From positions 48,487,928-48,551,927 of the forward strand of contig CM043959.1 of NCBI GenBank assembly GCA_014529385.2: a stretch of DNA of 64,000 nt, read 5' to 3'. The notes under the pieces were generated by a model, which saw nothing but the letters and a program-made list of their open reading frames with translations, made no database searches and had not been told where the DNA came from. Position 1 is the first letter of the stretch. Each line of letters starts with the position of its first letter. Below are positions 46,641 through 57,039 of this stretch, piece by piece. A program made the position numbers and the translations under genes. Source of the DNA: Adiantum capillus-veneris. Taxonomy: Eukaryota; Streptophyta; Polypodiopsida; Polypodiales; Pteridaceae.

Positions 46641-47243
46641 TTGGAATTACAGAAAGATGTAGTGTCAACGGATGATGAATGGTTAGATGGAATGGACCTT
46701 TGCATCAAAGTACATCTCAACAACCATAGCACAAATGCATTGGTCGACACAAAAGCTAGAGTAAATGAAGTCAGTTATTTCATGTATAAGAAAGCAACAA
46801 GTCAGTCATTGACAGCAGGAATAGCGACTATCAAAGGATGCAACAAGAACCCAACACCAACATTGGGAGTAGTCAACTTGAATGTGATAGTACATGGATG
46901 TTCATGTCCTCATCAGTTTGTATGCTTACCTGATGAACACATGAATGAGACAATGATTCTTGGAATTCCATGGATACGGACGTACAAGGCAGTACCAAAT
47001 TGGGATATAAATCAGCTCAGGCTGTCACCTAAAGACGGACAACTCATTGTTCCAATTTTGCACCAAGCAAAGAGGAATAAAAAGGCAATTATCAACAGAG
47101 AAAACCACGAAGTAATCAATCTTCTCTATCCTATCGACAAGAAAATGCTACAAATAGCATGCAAGGAGTCAGGCAAATTTGGGTACCAAAAGCACAGCTT
47201 AGGGACAAGCCGATTCAAATTTGGGTGCCCAAAACATCATTGA
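46641..47243 (+). pseudogene. second retropepsin-like domain downstream of integrase
   Basis: It is in frame with the integrase, after two in-frame TGA codons (46554 and 46636). Residues 18-40 read INVHLNN-like strands and ALVDTKARVNEVSYFMYKK, which aligns with the aspartic protease active site (D-T-G-A changed to D-T-K-A). Residues 105-125 read MILGIPWIRTYKAVPNWDI, the second conserved protease block (I-L-G-x-P-W). The Gly-to-Lys change would inactivate it. Gypsy elements normally carry a single protease before RT, and this element has that one too. Confidence 0.65.
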
Positions 47244-47761
47244 CAATACCAAAGATGGTTCCAAGGGTCAAAACACAGAGACGAGCATCTCCCAGCAAGG
47301 AACCTTTCACGAAATGGATTTGGAAGGAAAAAGAGCACTTATCTTCTTCGCAAACTGGAAAACAAATCAAGCAATGGAGAGTTAAGTCTCAGAAACCTCA
47401 ACCATACCATTCTGACCAAGATAAACCAAGATACCAATGGCGGGTAAAAGCTCGACAACAATCATCCTTGATACCAAAAGCTCAGGAAATCAGCATGCTA
47501 AATCATCCTGATGGCACAATCAAGCAAAGAGCACACATGCTACAAGATTTTGTCTTTGGAAGACAACATCACCAAGCCTCGATATCAAAAACCCTTGAGT
47601 TAATCACTCAAGACCCAACTCTTGCACAGCATAATGGTTTGAACTGCATTGATCTTCAAAGTATGGTAGAGTCAATCAAGGCTATGCATAGACACAATTG
47701 TTCAACCCATGCACACAGTCATCCCGGAGTACGCCATCGAGGAGGGGTGGAAGAGTACTAA
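47159..47761 (+). pseudogene. basic Trp-Lys repeat region after the second protease-like domain
   Basis: The frame overlaps the previous one by 85 bases, reached by a +1 or -2 shift. It carries repeated short basic motifs: QIWVPK twice, KWIWKEK, KQWRVK, YQWRVK. Such K/R-W-K repeats suggest nucleic-acid binding. It ends near G-V-R-H-R-G-G-V-E-E-Y and a stop, with a purine-rich AAGAGGGAGGAAAAA right after. Confidence 0.5.
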
Positions 47762-47764
47762 GTA

Positions 47765-49170
47765 ATCAAGGGCAATGTTTGAAGAGGGAGGAAAAACGTT
47801 TGATGTTAACGTGTGATTTTTTGCAAAATTACCTAATAATACCCTTATAAATTATCACCAGGGGAAATTTAACTGATAATATCTCCCCAGTGAGAGTAAA
47901 TAGTGTATATACTATCAAAAAATACTCCTTTTTTGTTATTTTTCATCATTTTTCTTGATATTGAGACTTAAAAATGGAGAAATCCAACAAAACATAATAA
48001 AGCTGTGTTTTTCAATGGATTTTCTTAATTATTGAATTTTCACTTTGCTTTTTAGCGTATTTTGTTATTTTCTTTGATTTTTCTAATAAACAGGTCAAAA
48101 ATCAATAATAAATAGCAACGGAGCTCAAATGGAAAAACTGAAGACACGATGGTGATTAAAAAGACAAGGTGGACAAGCACAAAAAATTTCAATCAAATCT
48201 GCAGATGGAAGCGGGAAGCCTAAATTAGGCTGCCATACCTACTTTTGCAGAATTCTTGCAGAATGAGCTACAGGGATCCGATTGGGAAAATTTTTGAGTC
48301 TGACATAGATTTCACGGCCTAGTAGGACTAACCGAGGAATCTGGGAAAAAATAGTTCGGGAAGTCCGAGTATAGATACCCAAGGTAGGCTAAAATCACCT
48401 CATTTTCACTTGTTGCCTTTGGAGAGAGAGCCTTTCGACCCTCTTCGCGCGTATTTTGCGGAGTCCACAGTCACCTGTTTTCAGCGCCATCTCACACGAA
48501 ACATGAGGGGTAAGTTCTTTACTCATCAATGATCCATTTTGTACGGCCGGTAGCTAGTCTAAAACCCTAGAAAAAACCCTAGAATCCGAGCAGTGCATAA
48601 GACCTACGACCAAAAATCGACCATAGCGGCTTGTCAGCTCAACCAAATCGGAAGATTTGAACTGTAGCATGCCCCAACATATTAGAACACTTCTATATCA
48701 ACAATTGATCATTCGGCAAGGGTTGAGGGGGTCCCAAGTAGAAAAGCTAGGTTTTTGGCAGATGCCAGGATTGGATTCTTACTCCACAGACAGCTTACCT
48801 ATGAGGTCTATACACAATGTATATGATTGGTTTCGTAAAATCAATCAAGCCAAGCCCTCAAAAAGCAAAAAAATGGCTCGAAAGCTACAAAGCGTCAAAT
48901 TCGATATACGAGGTCAAATTGACTCCAAATGGGCCAAAATTAAATGAGTTGCTTCACGACTATGTTGCGGACAAGTCCATAGCCTCAAAAGTGACTAACC
49001 AACTCAACAGGCAGTGTAGTCAGAGAAATCGGTGATTTCAGAGTTGACAAAGCACGAAGTGATACCGGCAAGACCAAACTTTACCAAATTCAATTTAGGA
49101 CGTACTTGTTTTAGGTGTATAGAATGTGGTTAGGTCAAAAAATTTAAGTTTTGCGAGAAAATGTTGACTG
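47765..49170 (+). other. non-coding region between pol and ORF3
   Basis: AT-rich (47800-48160), then mixed sequence. A TATA-like TATAGATAC lies near 48372, and a donor-like ATGAGGGGTAAGTTC lies near 48503-48517, about 130 bases downstream. This would suit an internal promoter plus spliced leader for ORF3. No coding domain is seen; the short frame at 48657-48947 matches nothing. Confidence 0.45.
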
Positions 49171-49775
49171 CTGTAAATAATCGTGATTATTTACTTTTGT
49201 ACTATTTTGGCTTGAAAATTGCATCATCACCTCACCTATCACTCGTACACACCTATTACATGCCAAATTTCAAGTATAAGCCAAAACGATCAACTATAAC
49301 TTGGAAAATTGCCAAAAAACGCAAAGAAGTCATTGCAAGCCAATTTCTGAGTTATGAGCCACATTTTTTGATCCAAATCACCTCATATCACATACACAGG
49401 GTCTATACCATGCCTAGAACCAAGTTGTACCAAAAAATATTTATTTTGGTAGAAAAGTTAATAATCACAATTATTTACTTTTTAGCCGAAAAGGGAGAAA
49501 TTTGCAACTGCCATCATAGATCCAAAGTACATGATATACTAAGCCCACTAGCCAAGGTTGAATAAATTTGGAGCTCAGAATCTCAAAATTTCTTTACATC
49601 TACTCTTTCAAAGACCCAAAGCCTAAATTTGGCACCATTTTCACCCAGTGCATCCAAATGAGCCCATATTTCACTCAGAGTATGTAATTGGTATATACTT
49701 CAAGCCTATAATGTTAAATTTGCAAAAAGTTAAAAAATTTACTCACCTGTAAATAATCCTGATTATTTACTTTTG
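49171..49775 (+). repeat. second palindromic array: three units of about 290 bp
   Basis: Near-palindromes of the same type as in the 5' leader occur at 49171, 49455 and 49747, spaced 284 and 292 bases. The intervening DNA is diverged from, but similar in texture to, the leader units. The array ends about 180 bases before ORF3. Confidence 0.87.
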
Positions 49776-49957
49776 TTGTAATTTTTTGTTTGAACTTCCT
49801 AATTTTGATCTTTACATGTTTTTATGCATCTATGCATGTTCAAAAATTGATTTGAAGCAAATTGGACCAAATTTGTCAGCATTTCAGACTAAAGGACATT
49901 TCAGAGAAAATCTGCCAAATTTGTTAACTTTGACACTCTATTCACTCAACAAGAGCC

Positions 49958-52700
49958 ATGCAAGCCACAGAGATGGCCAAGAAGAAGCTCTCGCAAAAGG
50001 AGAAGCTGCAAGAGCTACCGCCATACCACAACTGGAGCCCGATTCAGTCAAGACTGCCAAAGCGACCTACCTGTCAAAGGAACAGCTTGAAGAGCATAAC
50101 ACAACAGTGTTCACGGGTAGATTCAAGAGCAAAGAAGGACATCAGGTAGAAGTGCAACTTCTACCAAAAGAAGTTTATGATGTCGCCGCAAAGCCCGAGA
50201 CCAAAGAAGCCAACAGGAGGCTTGGTCTCAGAGAATTTTATGAACAAGATCCATGTGGAGTGGACTTCCAAAAAGCGTATGAGCTCTTGTCCACGATCAA
50301 AGAAGATGGAACCGCGCAAATCTCTGACCAGAAAACAGGCAGAAGATCCCTCAGAATTACTGGAGAAAATGTATCAGGAAGCAGAAGCTTTAAAGCTGAA
50401 AGAAGCCCAGAAAGAGGAATGGAAAGCTAAAGAGGCGGTGGAGTAGCAAAAGCAAGCAGAGGAAGCAACTGCACAAGGCAAAGCACAGCATGAACGAGGT
50501 GATATATCTCCCCAAATTTCTTCACCTGTTTCAGAACAGCATGATCACCCCATGCCGAGTGCACCACCATGACCAGCAGATAAAGCCATAGAACCTGAGT
50601 CCACAAAGAAAATAGAGCCTGAACAAAGAGAAGCAGCTGAATATGCACAACAAGCAGCTACTACACAAGAGCCACACAAAGAGCAAGACAAAGAGCCAGA
50701 AAGGGCAGCGAGTCCTGCAGGCAGAGGACAACATAGAGTTTGAGCAAACAAGAGAACAGAAGTCCGAGGAAACACCTTCTACCTCAACACAGCAAGAAAA
50801 GTCCGAGGCATCCAAAAAGCTCAGGATGACACAACAGAAGAAGATCAGCCATAGTCTCAGAGGCAACAACAACCAGCCGCCATGACGCAGCCGAAAGATA
50901 CACAAGAGACTGCAGAAACATCAAGGCAGCTAGCACAAAATGAAGATTGGCAATCAAACGATGAAGTGATCCTGCAAGTCAACGAGTATGCCAAGCAAAT
51001 GCAGGACATGACGGAAAGACTCCGAACAACCGCACTTAGTCATAGCACAAGGGCCAAAGAATTAGAGATGGTGATTGACGCACTCCAAGGGGAGCTAGAC
51101 GACAGATTAAACGTCATCACCGATCTACAAAGGCAAGTGCAAGAATTGAAAGCTGAAGCTGAACAATATTAGCTAGCAAGGGAAAAACAGTAGAAAGAGA
51201 TGGAGGAGCTCGGTGATCTACTTACGAAGTTGTCAGATGCTTGCAAAGCAAAAGACGAACAGCTGACAGAAGTCACCACAACAAACTTCTAACTACAACC
51301 ATGTCAGTTCAAAAGATGCAAGTACAGTTAGATGTAGCGAATGCCTCCCTACAATACTCGGAGCAGAGAATAAATGATCAGGCAATTTCTTGCGGCAAAT
51401 AAGAGAAAATCCTGTGGTGGCCTCGACCAAAGGAGCAGAGAATAAAGACCTTGATTTGGAGCTTAAACTGGAGCAGTCTCGGCGCAAAGACCTGGCTTTA
51501 ATGCGGGTGCAAAGAGAAGACGAGCTGCTGCAAGAAATAGATGAGCTTAAAAGAGTCAACTAGCTATTGAGAGAGGGACGGCTAGAAACACAAGAAGAGG
51601 TAGGAACTTTAGAGCAGCCATAGATAGAGATCCCCTCAGTTTCATTTGTTGAGATGGAGACACAGTCAGCAGAGGAGCTAGGTGGCGAGGAAGAATTTCA
51701 AGTACAAATAACAGAAACGGATACAGTGCCAATGGTCTAGCTGTCAAAGGCTGAGGAAGACGCACTGAAAGTAAAGATCACACAAGAGGTAGATGAGCAA
51801 TGGAAGGTAGCGATGGATTGGGAGTTGAGATTTCTTCACTCTGTCAACGTTACACAACTCACTCCCAATCAAATCAATGCGCAATGGCACCAACAATCTC
51901 TGTCCTATCCTTTGATAAAGGTGGAGTTGGTCCAAGTCAAAGAGAGGCTGTATAAAGACATGCAAGTAGAAGGTGCAGATCAAGACCACCCAGAGTGGAG
52001 GCTAAGCTGGTTGAACAAGAATCCATGGTATTTGATTCTATTCACAAGAGCACCTGCGGCCCTACAAAAGGATCCTACTTTCTGTCATGTACCAAGAGTA
52101 AGGACTTGGCAAGCACATGAGGCATTAACGAAGAAGCGGCCAACCTGGCTGAACTACCTGAGATTGCCAGCTCCAAAAAAGGGACCGGCCACAAAGGAAT
52201 ACATGGTGAAGACCCTAAAGGGTGCCATGTCATTCTTCAAGAGTCTACCTAATCTATCATGTGCAATGTTATATAAAATCTGCCAAATGTTGCTCACTTG
52301 CATCGAAGTATTTCATGAGCCAGAGCAAGCAGGCACCCTGTGGATGTCTTTCTCGAAAGGTAATAGAGGTTTATGCTACGATCTCAGTAGTCAACCTTCC
52401 GAAGAAGTCCTCTATGGCTTCTACGCCCGGTGCATGTTCCTACCTTCACATAATATGTTGGTGTTTGAGGAAGCATTCTACACAGGGTATTTCACTTGGC
52501 GAACGAAGATATATGGGCCAGTGATCAAAAACCTAACATCAAGATTTGTAGGCTACTCTGCAGTAGAGTTGAAAAACAGAGTCACTATTCAGTTCTTGCA
52601 AGTGCCAGATAAAGAGAGGAAGATCAAATACGAAAAGGCCCTAAATGCGCTTAAAGACCGCCTCGCCAGCTGTCAATCCGAAGACTACTTCAGTCCATAA
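49958..52700 (+). pseudogene. ORF3: sense-strand gene of about 900 codons downstream of pol, function unknown
   Basis: Starting at an ATG near 49958, pieces in successive frames form one long protein. The N-terminal domain (about 50050-50330) reads STYLSKEQLEEHNTTVFTGR-like and LGLREFYEQDPCGVDFQKAY. A Glu/Lys/Gln-rich low-complexity part follows (50350-50880). A heptad-like coiled coil comes next (50882-51560; ERLRTTALSHSTRAKELEMV, LNVITDLQRQVQELKAEAEQ). The C-terminal domain (51813-52700) is open over 295 codons with DPTFCHVPRVRTWQAHEALT and NPWYLILFTRAPAALQK. There is no clear signal peptide or transmembrane helix. It sits where Athila-type elements have an env-like ORF and ends 22 bases before the purine tract. 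Stops at about 50445, 50572, 51170, 51290 and 51740. Confidence 0.65.
51813..52700 (+). pseudogene. conserved-looking C-terminal domain of ORF3
   Basis: This is the longest intact part of ORF3. It is mixed alpha/beta in appearance, with aromatic-rich strings (EEAFYTGYFTWRTKIYGP; EVLYGFYARCMFLPSH) and a basic C-terminus. I find no catalytic motif. Absence of stops over 295 codons, while the upstream part has several, suggests either younger constraint or chance. Confidence 0.6.
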
Positions 52701-52721
52701 AGTTGTGTCAAGGGAAGACAT

Positions 52722-52739
52722 AGGCGAGGAGGGGGGGAA
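52722..52739 (+). promoter_or_regulatory. polypurine tract of the giant element
   Basis: AGGCGAGGAGGGGGGGAA lies immediately before the TG of the 3' LTR. Plus-strand cDNA synthesis would be primed here. Confidence 0.9.
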
Positions 52740-53633
52740 TGTTAGCAGCAAGCTAACACAGATACCATTTTTCGGAGCTCTTATTATAAAAACACTTATT
52801 ATTTTTTATAAATCGAGAATATTGTAACTCCTATTTTTTGGATAAACCTTGTAATTGATGAGTTGGGGCTACAAGCTTCCAAATTGTATCAACCTATCAT
52901 TACCTATCTTTAGTTAGAGATCCCAAATTATCAGTTTTGACCACCAAAAATCTTGGCTAAGGTATAAAAGCCAATTTTTGTAAGTTATTATTAAGTTTTG
53001 GATAATAAAATACATAGCGTGAGCTAATGGCACTGACTTCTCTCCTTTCTCACGTTTCCTACTCCCTCTCCGGTTGTCATATTGCAGTCGTGTTTGTTGC
53101 ATTGCAACCATAGGTAAGAGCTCTACGCATTGACGTAAACACTTCACAGTATTTTGTAGCTTTTGGCTCACCCTAATTTCATCATAAGTAGGAATTTACA
53201 CTTCAAAATCAAAAACTAAGCATAGGCGGGGTATTGGGGCATCATTGCTAAGCATTTAGGTGTACTGGGTCAAAAATCCACTGCTGTTAATAATCGCGAT
53301 TTTGGCACTTGATCTAAGGTGGGATTTAAGACCATAACATGTGTGCTTAGGTCTTATAAACATGTCCTAGAAGTTTCGTTACATTTGGATATCATTTGAT
53401 GTTGTAACGGATGTGATTTGTTTGCCGATGAGCGATTGGCTTTTGGTGATTTCAGTCACTTGAGTGTAGCTTGAGTTAGATGCGAGTTGTTTGTTGTTTT
53501 CCAAGAGATTGACAACCTCTTGTAGCCTCTATACACTAGTTGAGTCAGCTTCGTCCCATGGATTGACAATTTAATCATGGTTCTCGCTAAAACTGCAATA
53601 AGATAGGATAGTGAGCTTAGACACACGTCCCAC
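52740..53633 (+). repeat. 3' LTR of the giant element
   Basis: It pairs with 25177-27438 and is not interrupted by the CACTA insert, so it preserves the empty site. TATA box at 52963-52970. It ends GTCCCAC, with the last base merging into a C run where the 5' copy has CACA. Scattered substitutions between the two LTRs show that the insertion is not recent. Confidence 0.93.
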
Positions 53634-53678
53634 CCCCCCCCCCCCCCCCCAACACACACACACACATGTGTGTGTGGG
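53633..53678. repeat. C-run with (AC)n-(TG)n at the right edge of the giant element
   Basis: About 18 C residues, then ACACACACACAC and TGTGTGTGTG. It mirrors the (CT)n-CCCC at the left edge. Confidence 0.9.
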
Positions 53679-53689
53679 TAAAATGGTTG

Positions 53690-54560
53690 GTTGTCATTAA
53701 ATATTGTGACAACCTCAATAGAATACAATTGGCATGGAACTGCATGTTCCACATGAGGACAAAGCAACGTAAGGTGTGCTATCACTTCATCAAAGACGTG
53801 ATCTTTGCTAGCGACATTGACCTTAGGTACGTGAGGATGGATGCGAGATTGTTGAGATCTTCATGAAGGCCCTATTAGCAAAGAAGTTGAGACAATTTTG
53901 AATGACGCTTGGAGTAAAGGAGGGTTGAGATAGCAGGCTCAACACAAGGCTTTCTTTGATGACTTCTCCCTTACATTCATGATTGGCACAAGATAGCAGA
54001 CACAAGGGTCATTGCTCGTGGTGATCATAGACTCTATCAACTCTAGGCACCTGAGGCCTGCGGAGGGTTGAGATAGTACGCTCAACACAAGGATTTCTCG
54101 GATGACTTCTCCCTTACATTCATGATTGGTACAAGATAGCAGACACAAGGATCATTGCTCATGGCGATCATAGACTCTAGGCACCTGAGGCCTGCGGAGG
54201 GTTGAGATAGTACGCTCAACACAAGGATTTCTATGATGACTTCTCCCTTACATTCATGATTGGTACAAGATAGCAGACACAAGGATCATTGCTCATGGCG
54301 ATCATAGACTCTTTCAAATCTACGTGAGAATGGAAGCGAGGTTGTTGAAATCTTCATGAAGGCCCTATGAGCAAAGAAGTTGAGACAATATTGAGTGATG
54401 CTTGGAGTAAAGGAGGGTTGAGCTTGCGGAGGGTTGAGATAGTAGGCTCAACACAAGGCTTTCTTGGATGACTTCTCCCTTACATTCATGATTGGCACAA
54501 GATAGCAGACACAAGGATCATTGCTCGTGGTGATCATATACTCTTTCCAACTCTAGGCAC
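53690..54560 (+). mobile_element. copia RNase H tail and repeated 3' region
   Basis: The frame at 53750-53920 reads RKVCYHFIKDVIFASDIDLR and then E-I-F-M-K-A-L-L-A-K-K-L-R, the end of copia RNase H (usually ...DIFTKAL...). A second copy of this tail lies at 54318-54425. A repeated block beginning AGGGTTGAGATAG occurs at 53921, 54064, 54198 and 54430 (spacings 143, 134, 232), so the 3' untranslated region is tandemly expanded. No LTR pair is visible. Confidence 0.75.
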
Positions 54561-56108
54561 CTGATGGAAGCTTCCTAGGTGATCAGAAGGATCCCTTGAC
54601 CTATCAAATTTCCATTGGTTCAGTTATGAAATTTTTTTCTTTTTCTTGCTTTTTTTGCTTGTTGGCATTTTTTTTGGAAAGAAGTTGGAAAATATTTACT
54701 TAAAAAATACATAAATGCAATCTCTAGGGTTGCAGGAAGCTCTGTCTGTTGTGCATCTACTGCCTATGAGGTGCATAGGAGCCTGTTGCTCAAGGTGGCA
54801 TGTCCTTGGTGTCTTTTTGACAACTACTTGGTTTCAGCTCCTTCCAAGTGGTTGGCAATCAAGGGAGTCTACTCGGATGGTAATGGAGCTCATGGATGCC
54901 CCCTTAGTGTGGTATGCTATCTATCTAATTGTCATCAAGTTCTTTTTTTCTCTAGTGAAATTTGTATTAGGTAAGGGCTCCTTGTAAAGTCCTGAATAGT
55001 GTGGTGGGTCTTGTGATCTGGCTGGATCTCATGGCACTTGATGTGCATGAGTGTGTAATGTAATTTTTTGGTTTTTCGATCTATTCTCAACTCACCATTG
55101 GTGAGTGTTGCAAAAAAAAAGGACATCAATGTAATGAATGGTATGCTTAGCCTCAAAAAGCACTCCAAGAAGGTGGAACTTCATGTGATGGCTTTCGAAG
55201 AGATCCAGAAGAAATATCTCTTGGTCAATAATGGTTGGCACAACAAAAATGTTATAGAGAAGCTAGTTATGTTTTTTGGCCCCTCCTAGCAAAACCAAGC
55301 TCCAAAGACAAGTAGCATTTGTGGAACATGTCAAAACATAGCTAACCTCAACTCCCTCAAAGGCACTAGTTCCAATTCTATTGGCCCCTAGCATCACAAG
55401 ATCTACATGGCAAGAAAAGGAAAAGGCTAAATTTGAGCCTTAAAGGAACAAGGATCTAGAATTTTTTGTATGCATCCATAAAAACATATCCAAGAGGTAT
55501 CTCCTCTCCCAAGGAGTGTGAGATGAAACAAGTCCCCTCGACATCTTTGAAGAGCTAGCACCATTGAAATTTGTAAGCTAGAAGCAAAGGATATATCAAC
55601 CCAAGAATCCCTCAAATCACATCCATGTATTTCATGACAAGTTGGACTGCTCAAAGCAAGAATCAAATTTCACAAGGTAAGTGATAGTGATGGCAAGGGA
55701 TAGCTAACTACTTTAAAAAATTTGGATGCACATGGATTTGATAAGAGTCGAAAGGATTTGTAGTTGGTCTTTGTGCAAGTCATGGGTCATAGTTGCAGCA
55801 GTGACTAGCAAACCAAAGATGAGAAAAACATATTTGTATTGATTTTATTCATATAGGAAAAGAAACACAAGTCTAGGATAGAAATTAAGGATGATATGGT
55901 TTCTTCAAAGGCCAACTTCTAGCCACAATACTCAGTGAAAAATTGGACCCCAAATGATCTCTTATGTGCATAAGGCTACGTTGCAAATTTGGTGAGACCA
56001 TATTGCACTTTTCTCTTTAAACAAATAGAGATATACATCAAATTCTAGCTCCATTCTCAAGCACACTTTAGTATGTGGTACTATTGGATGATAGGACTTG
56101 TGGAGGCT
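54561..56108. other. no gene recognised
   Basis: Short frames on both strands (for example 54715-54987 and 55068-55289 on the plus strand) show no family resemblance. The region is probably decayed intergenic or old element DNA. Confidence 0.5.
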
Positions 56109-56113
56109 TGTTT

Positions 56114-56160
56114 TGTCAAATTTGACGATGCAAAAGCATAGATCTTGGGAGAGAATGGAC

Positions 56161-56233
<73 letters not shown>

Positions 56234-56441
56234 TGAACCAACCAACTGGGCAATGAAATAATGATTGTATACAATTGGGGACTCAAGATGCACTTATATA
56301 ATAGCGTGGGGGTCTTAAGTACTCCCACAGCAAATTGCCCTACCCAAAAACATGTCAAATAAGTAGAATTAATACCTAAAGACAATATTAATTAACTAGA
56401 GACATATTGGGCTATTCACTTGAGATGCTTTAACTTTAACA
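56114..56441 (-). repeat. 3' LTR of the compact copia element
   Basis: It is 328 bases long and contains the (GA)n run at 56163-56228 that is mostly absent from the other LTR. The two LTRs share long strings such as CCCTACCCAAAAACATGTCA. Confidence 0.9.
56163..56228. repeat. (GA)n microsatellite inside the LTR
   Basis: About 33 GA units. The other LTR has only a short AGAAAGAAAGAAAGAGAGAGAG-like run at the same place, so this tract expanded after insertion. Confidence 0.93.
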
Positions 56442-57039
56442 CGCTCTCTACATCTCATAATGGACATATGTAGGAAGACCAACTCAATGAAGAAGCTACC
56501 ATGAACACCCCATCAAAGGCCTTCTATTGGATACACCTTGGATTTTGCAACCCCCATTTGTTACGGGAGAAGAACGCCATCCTGAGCACCAATTGCCTCA
56601 CAAAAAATTGAATTGTAGACCACACTATGTCCAAGAATCCCCATTTGTGAATTGTGAACACATCATATCCAAACTTCCATGGACAATGAACTTTTGGAAC
56701 ACATCCTCTCCATAATCCAGCCAACAACAATGGATTGTGCACACATCCATAGTGTTTCGTATATGTTGCATTAGTTCCTTGCTAGATGCATGTGCCTTGA
56801 ACTCTGATTCACAGGTTCAAACACCAATAACTTGAAGTTCGACACACACGTTCAAATTAAGGATTCAGAGCTCCTTTTGCCCCTCTTTGCCTCTCACAAG
56901 CCTCTCATTGGTGAAGCAAGTTGCGATAACGGTCACCTAACTAGAAGGTTGGAGCCCTTGCCAATGTAGTCTGTACCACACCGGAAAACTCCGTCGAGTC
57001 CTTCATAAATCATTGTCAATGTTGTCCTCATCACGCTTG

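Larger units (their letters stand above)
25177..53633 (+). mobile_element. giant non-chromoviral gypsy-type LTR retrotransposon with nested insertions and internal duplication
   Basis: The bounding LTRs are paired: TGTTAGTAGCAAGCTAAC at 25177 and TGTTAGCAGCAAGCTAAC at 52740, matching over their length. A primer-binding site follows the 5' LTR, and a purine tract precedes the 3' LTR. The interior holds gag, protease, RT, RNase H and integrase in Ty3/gypsy order, plus extra domains and a downstream ORF. No chromodomain is present. Large size, the primer-binding-site type and tandem repeats in untranslated DNA are reminiscent of Tat/Ogre and Athila elements. That placement is inference. Subtracting the CACTA insert (1.3 kb), the Sola-like insert (5.1 kb) and the 4-kb duplication leaves an ancestral element of roughly 18 kb. 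Confidence 0.9.

Noticed and set aside
49161..49565. 134-codon open frame before ORF3
   Set aside because: It lies over two units of the palindromic repeat array and has no counterpart in the 5' array; it appears to be a chance frame.
28111..49775. CRISPR-like array (regularly spaced palindromic repeats)
   Set aside because: Spacing is about 290 bp with diverged but related spacers inside a plant retrotransposon; there are no cas genes. It is a tandem repeat array.
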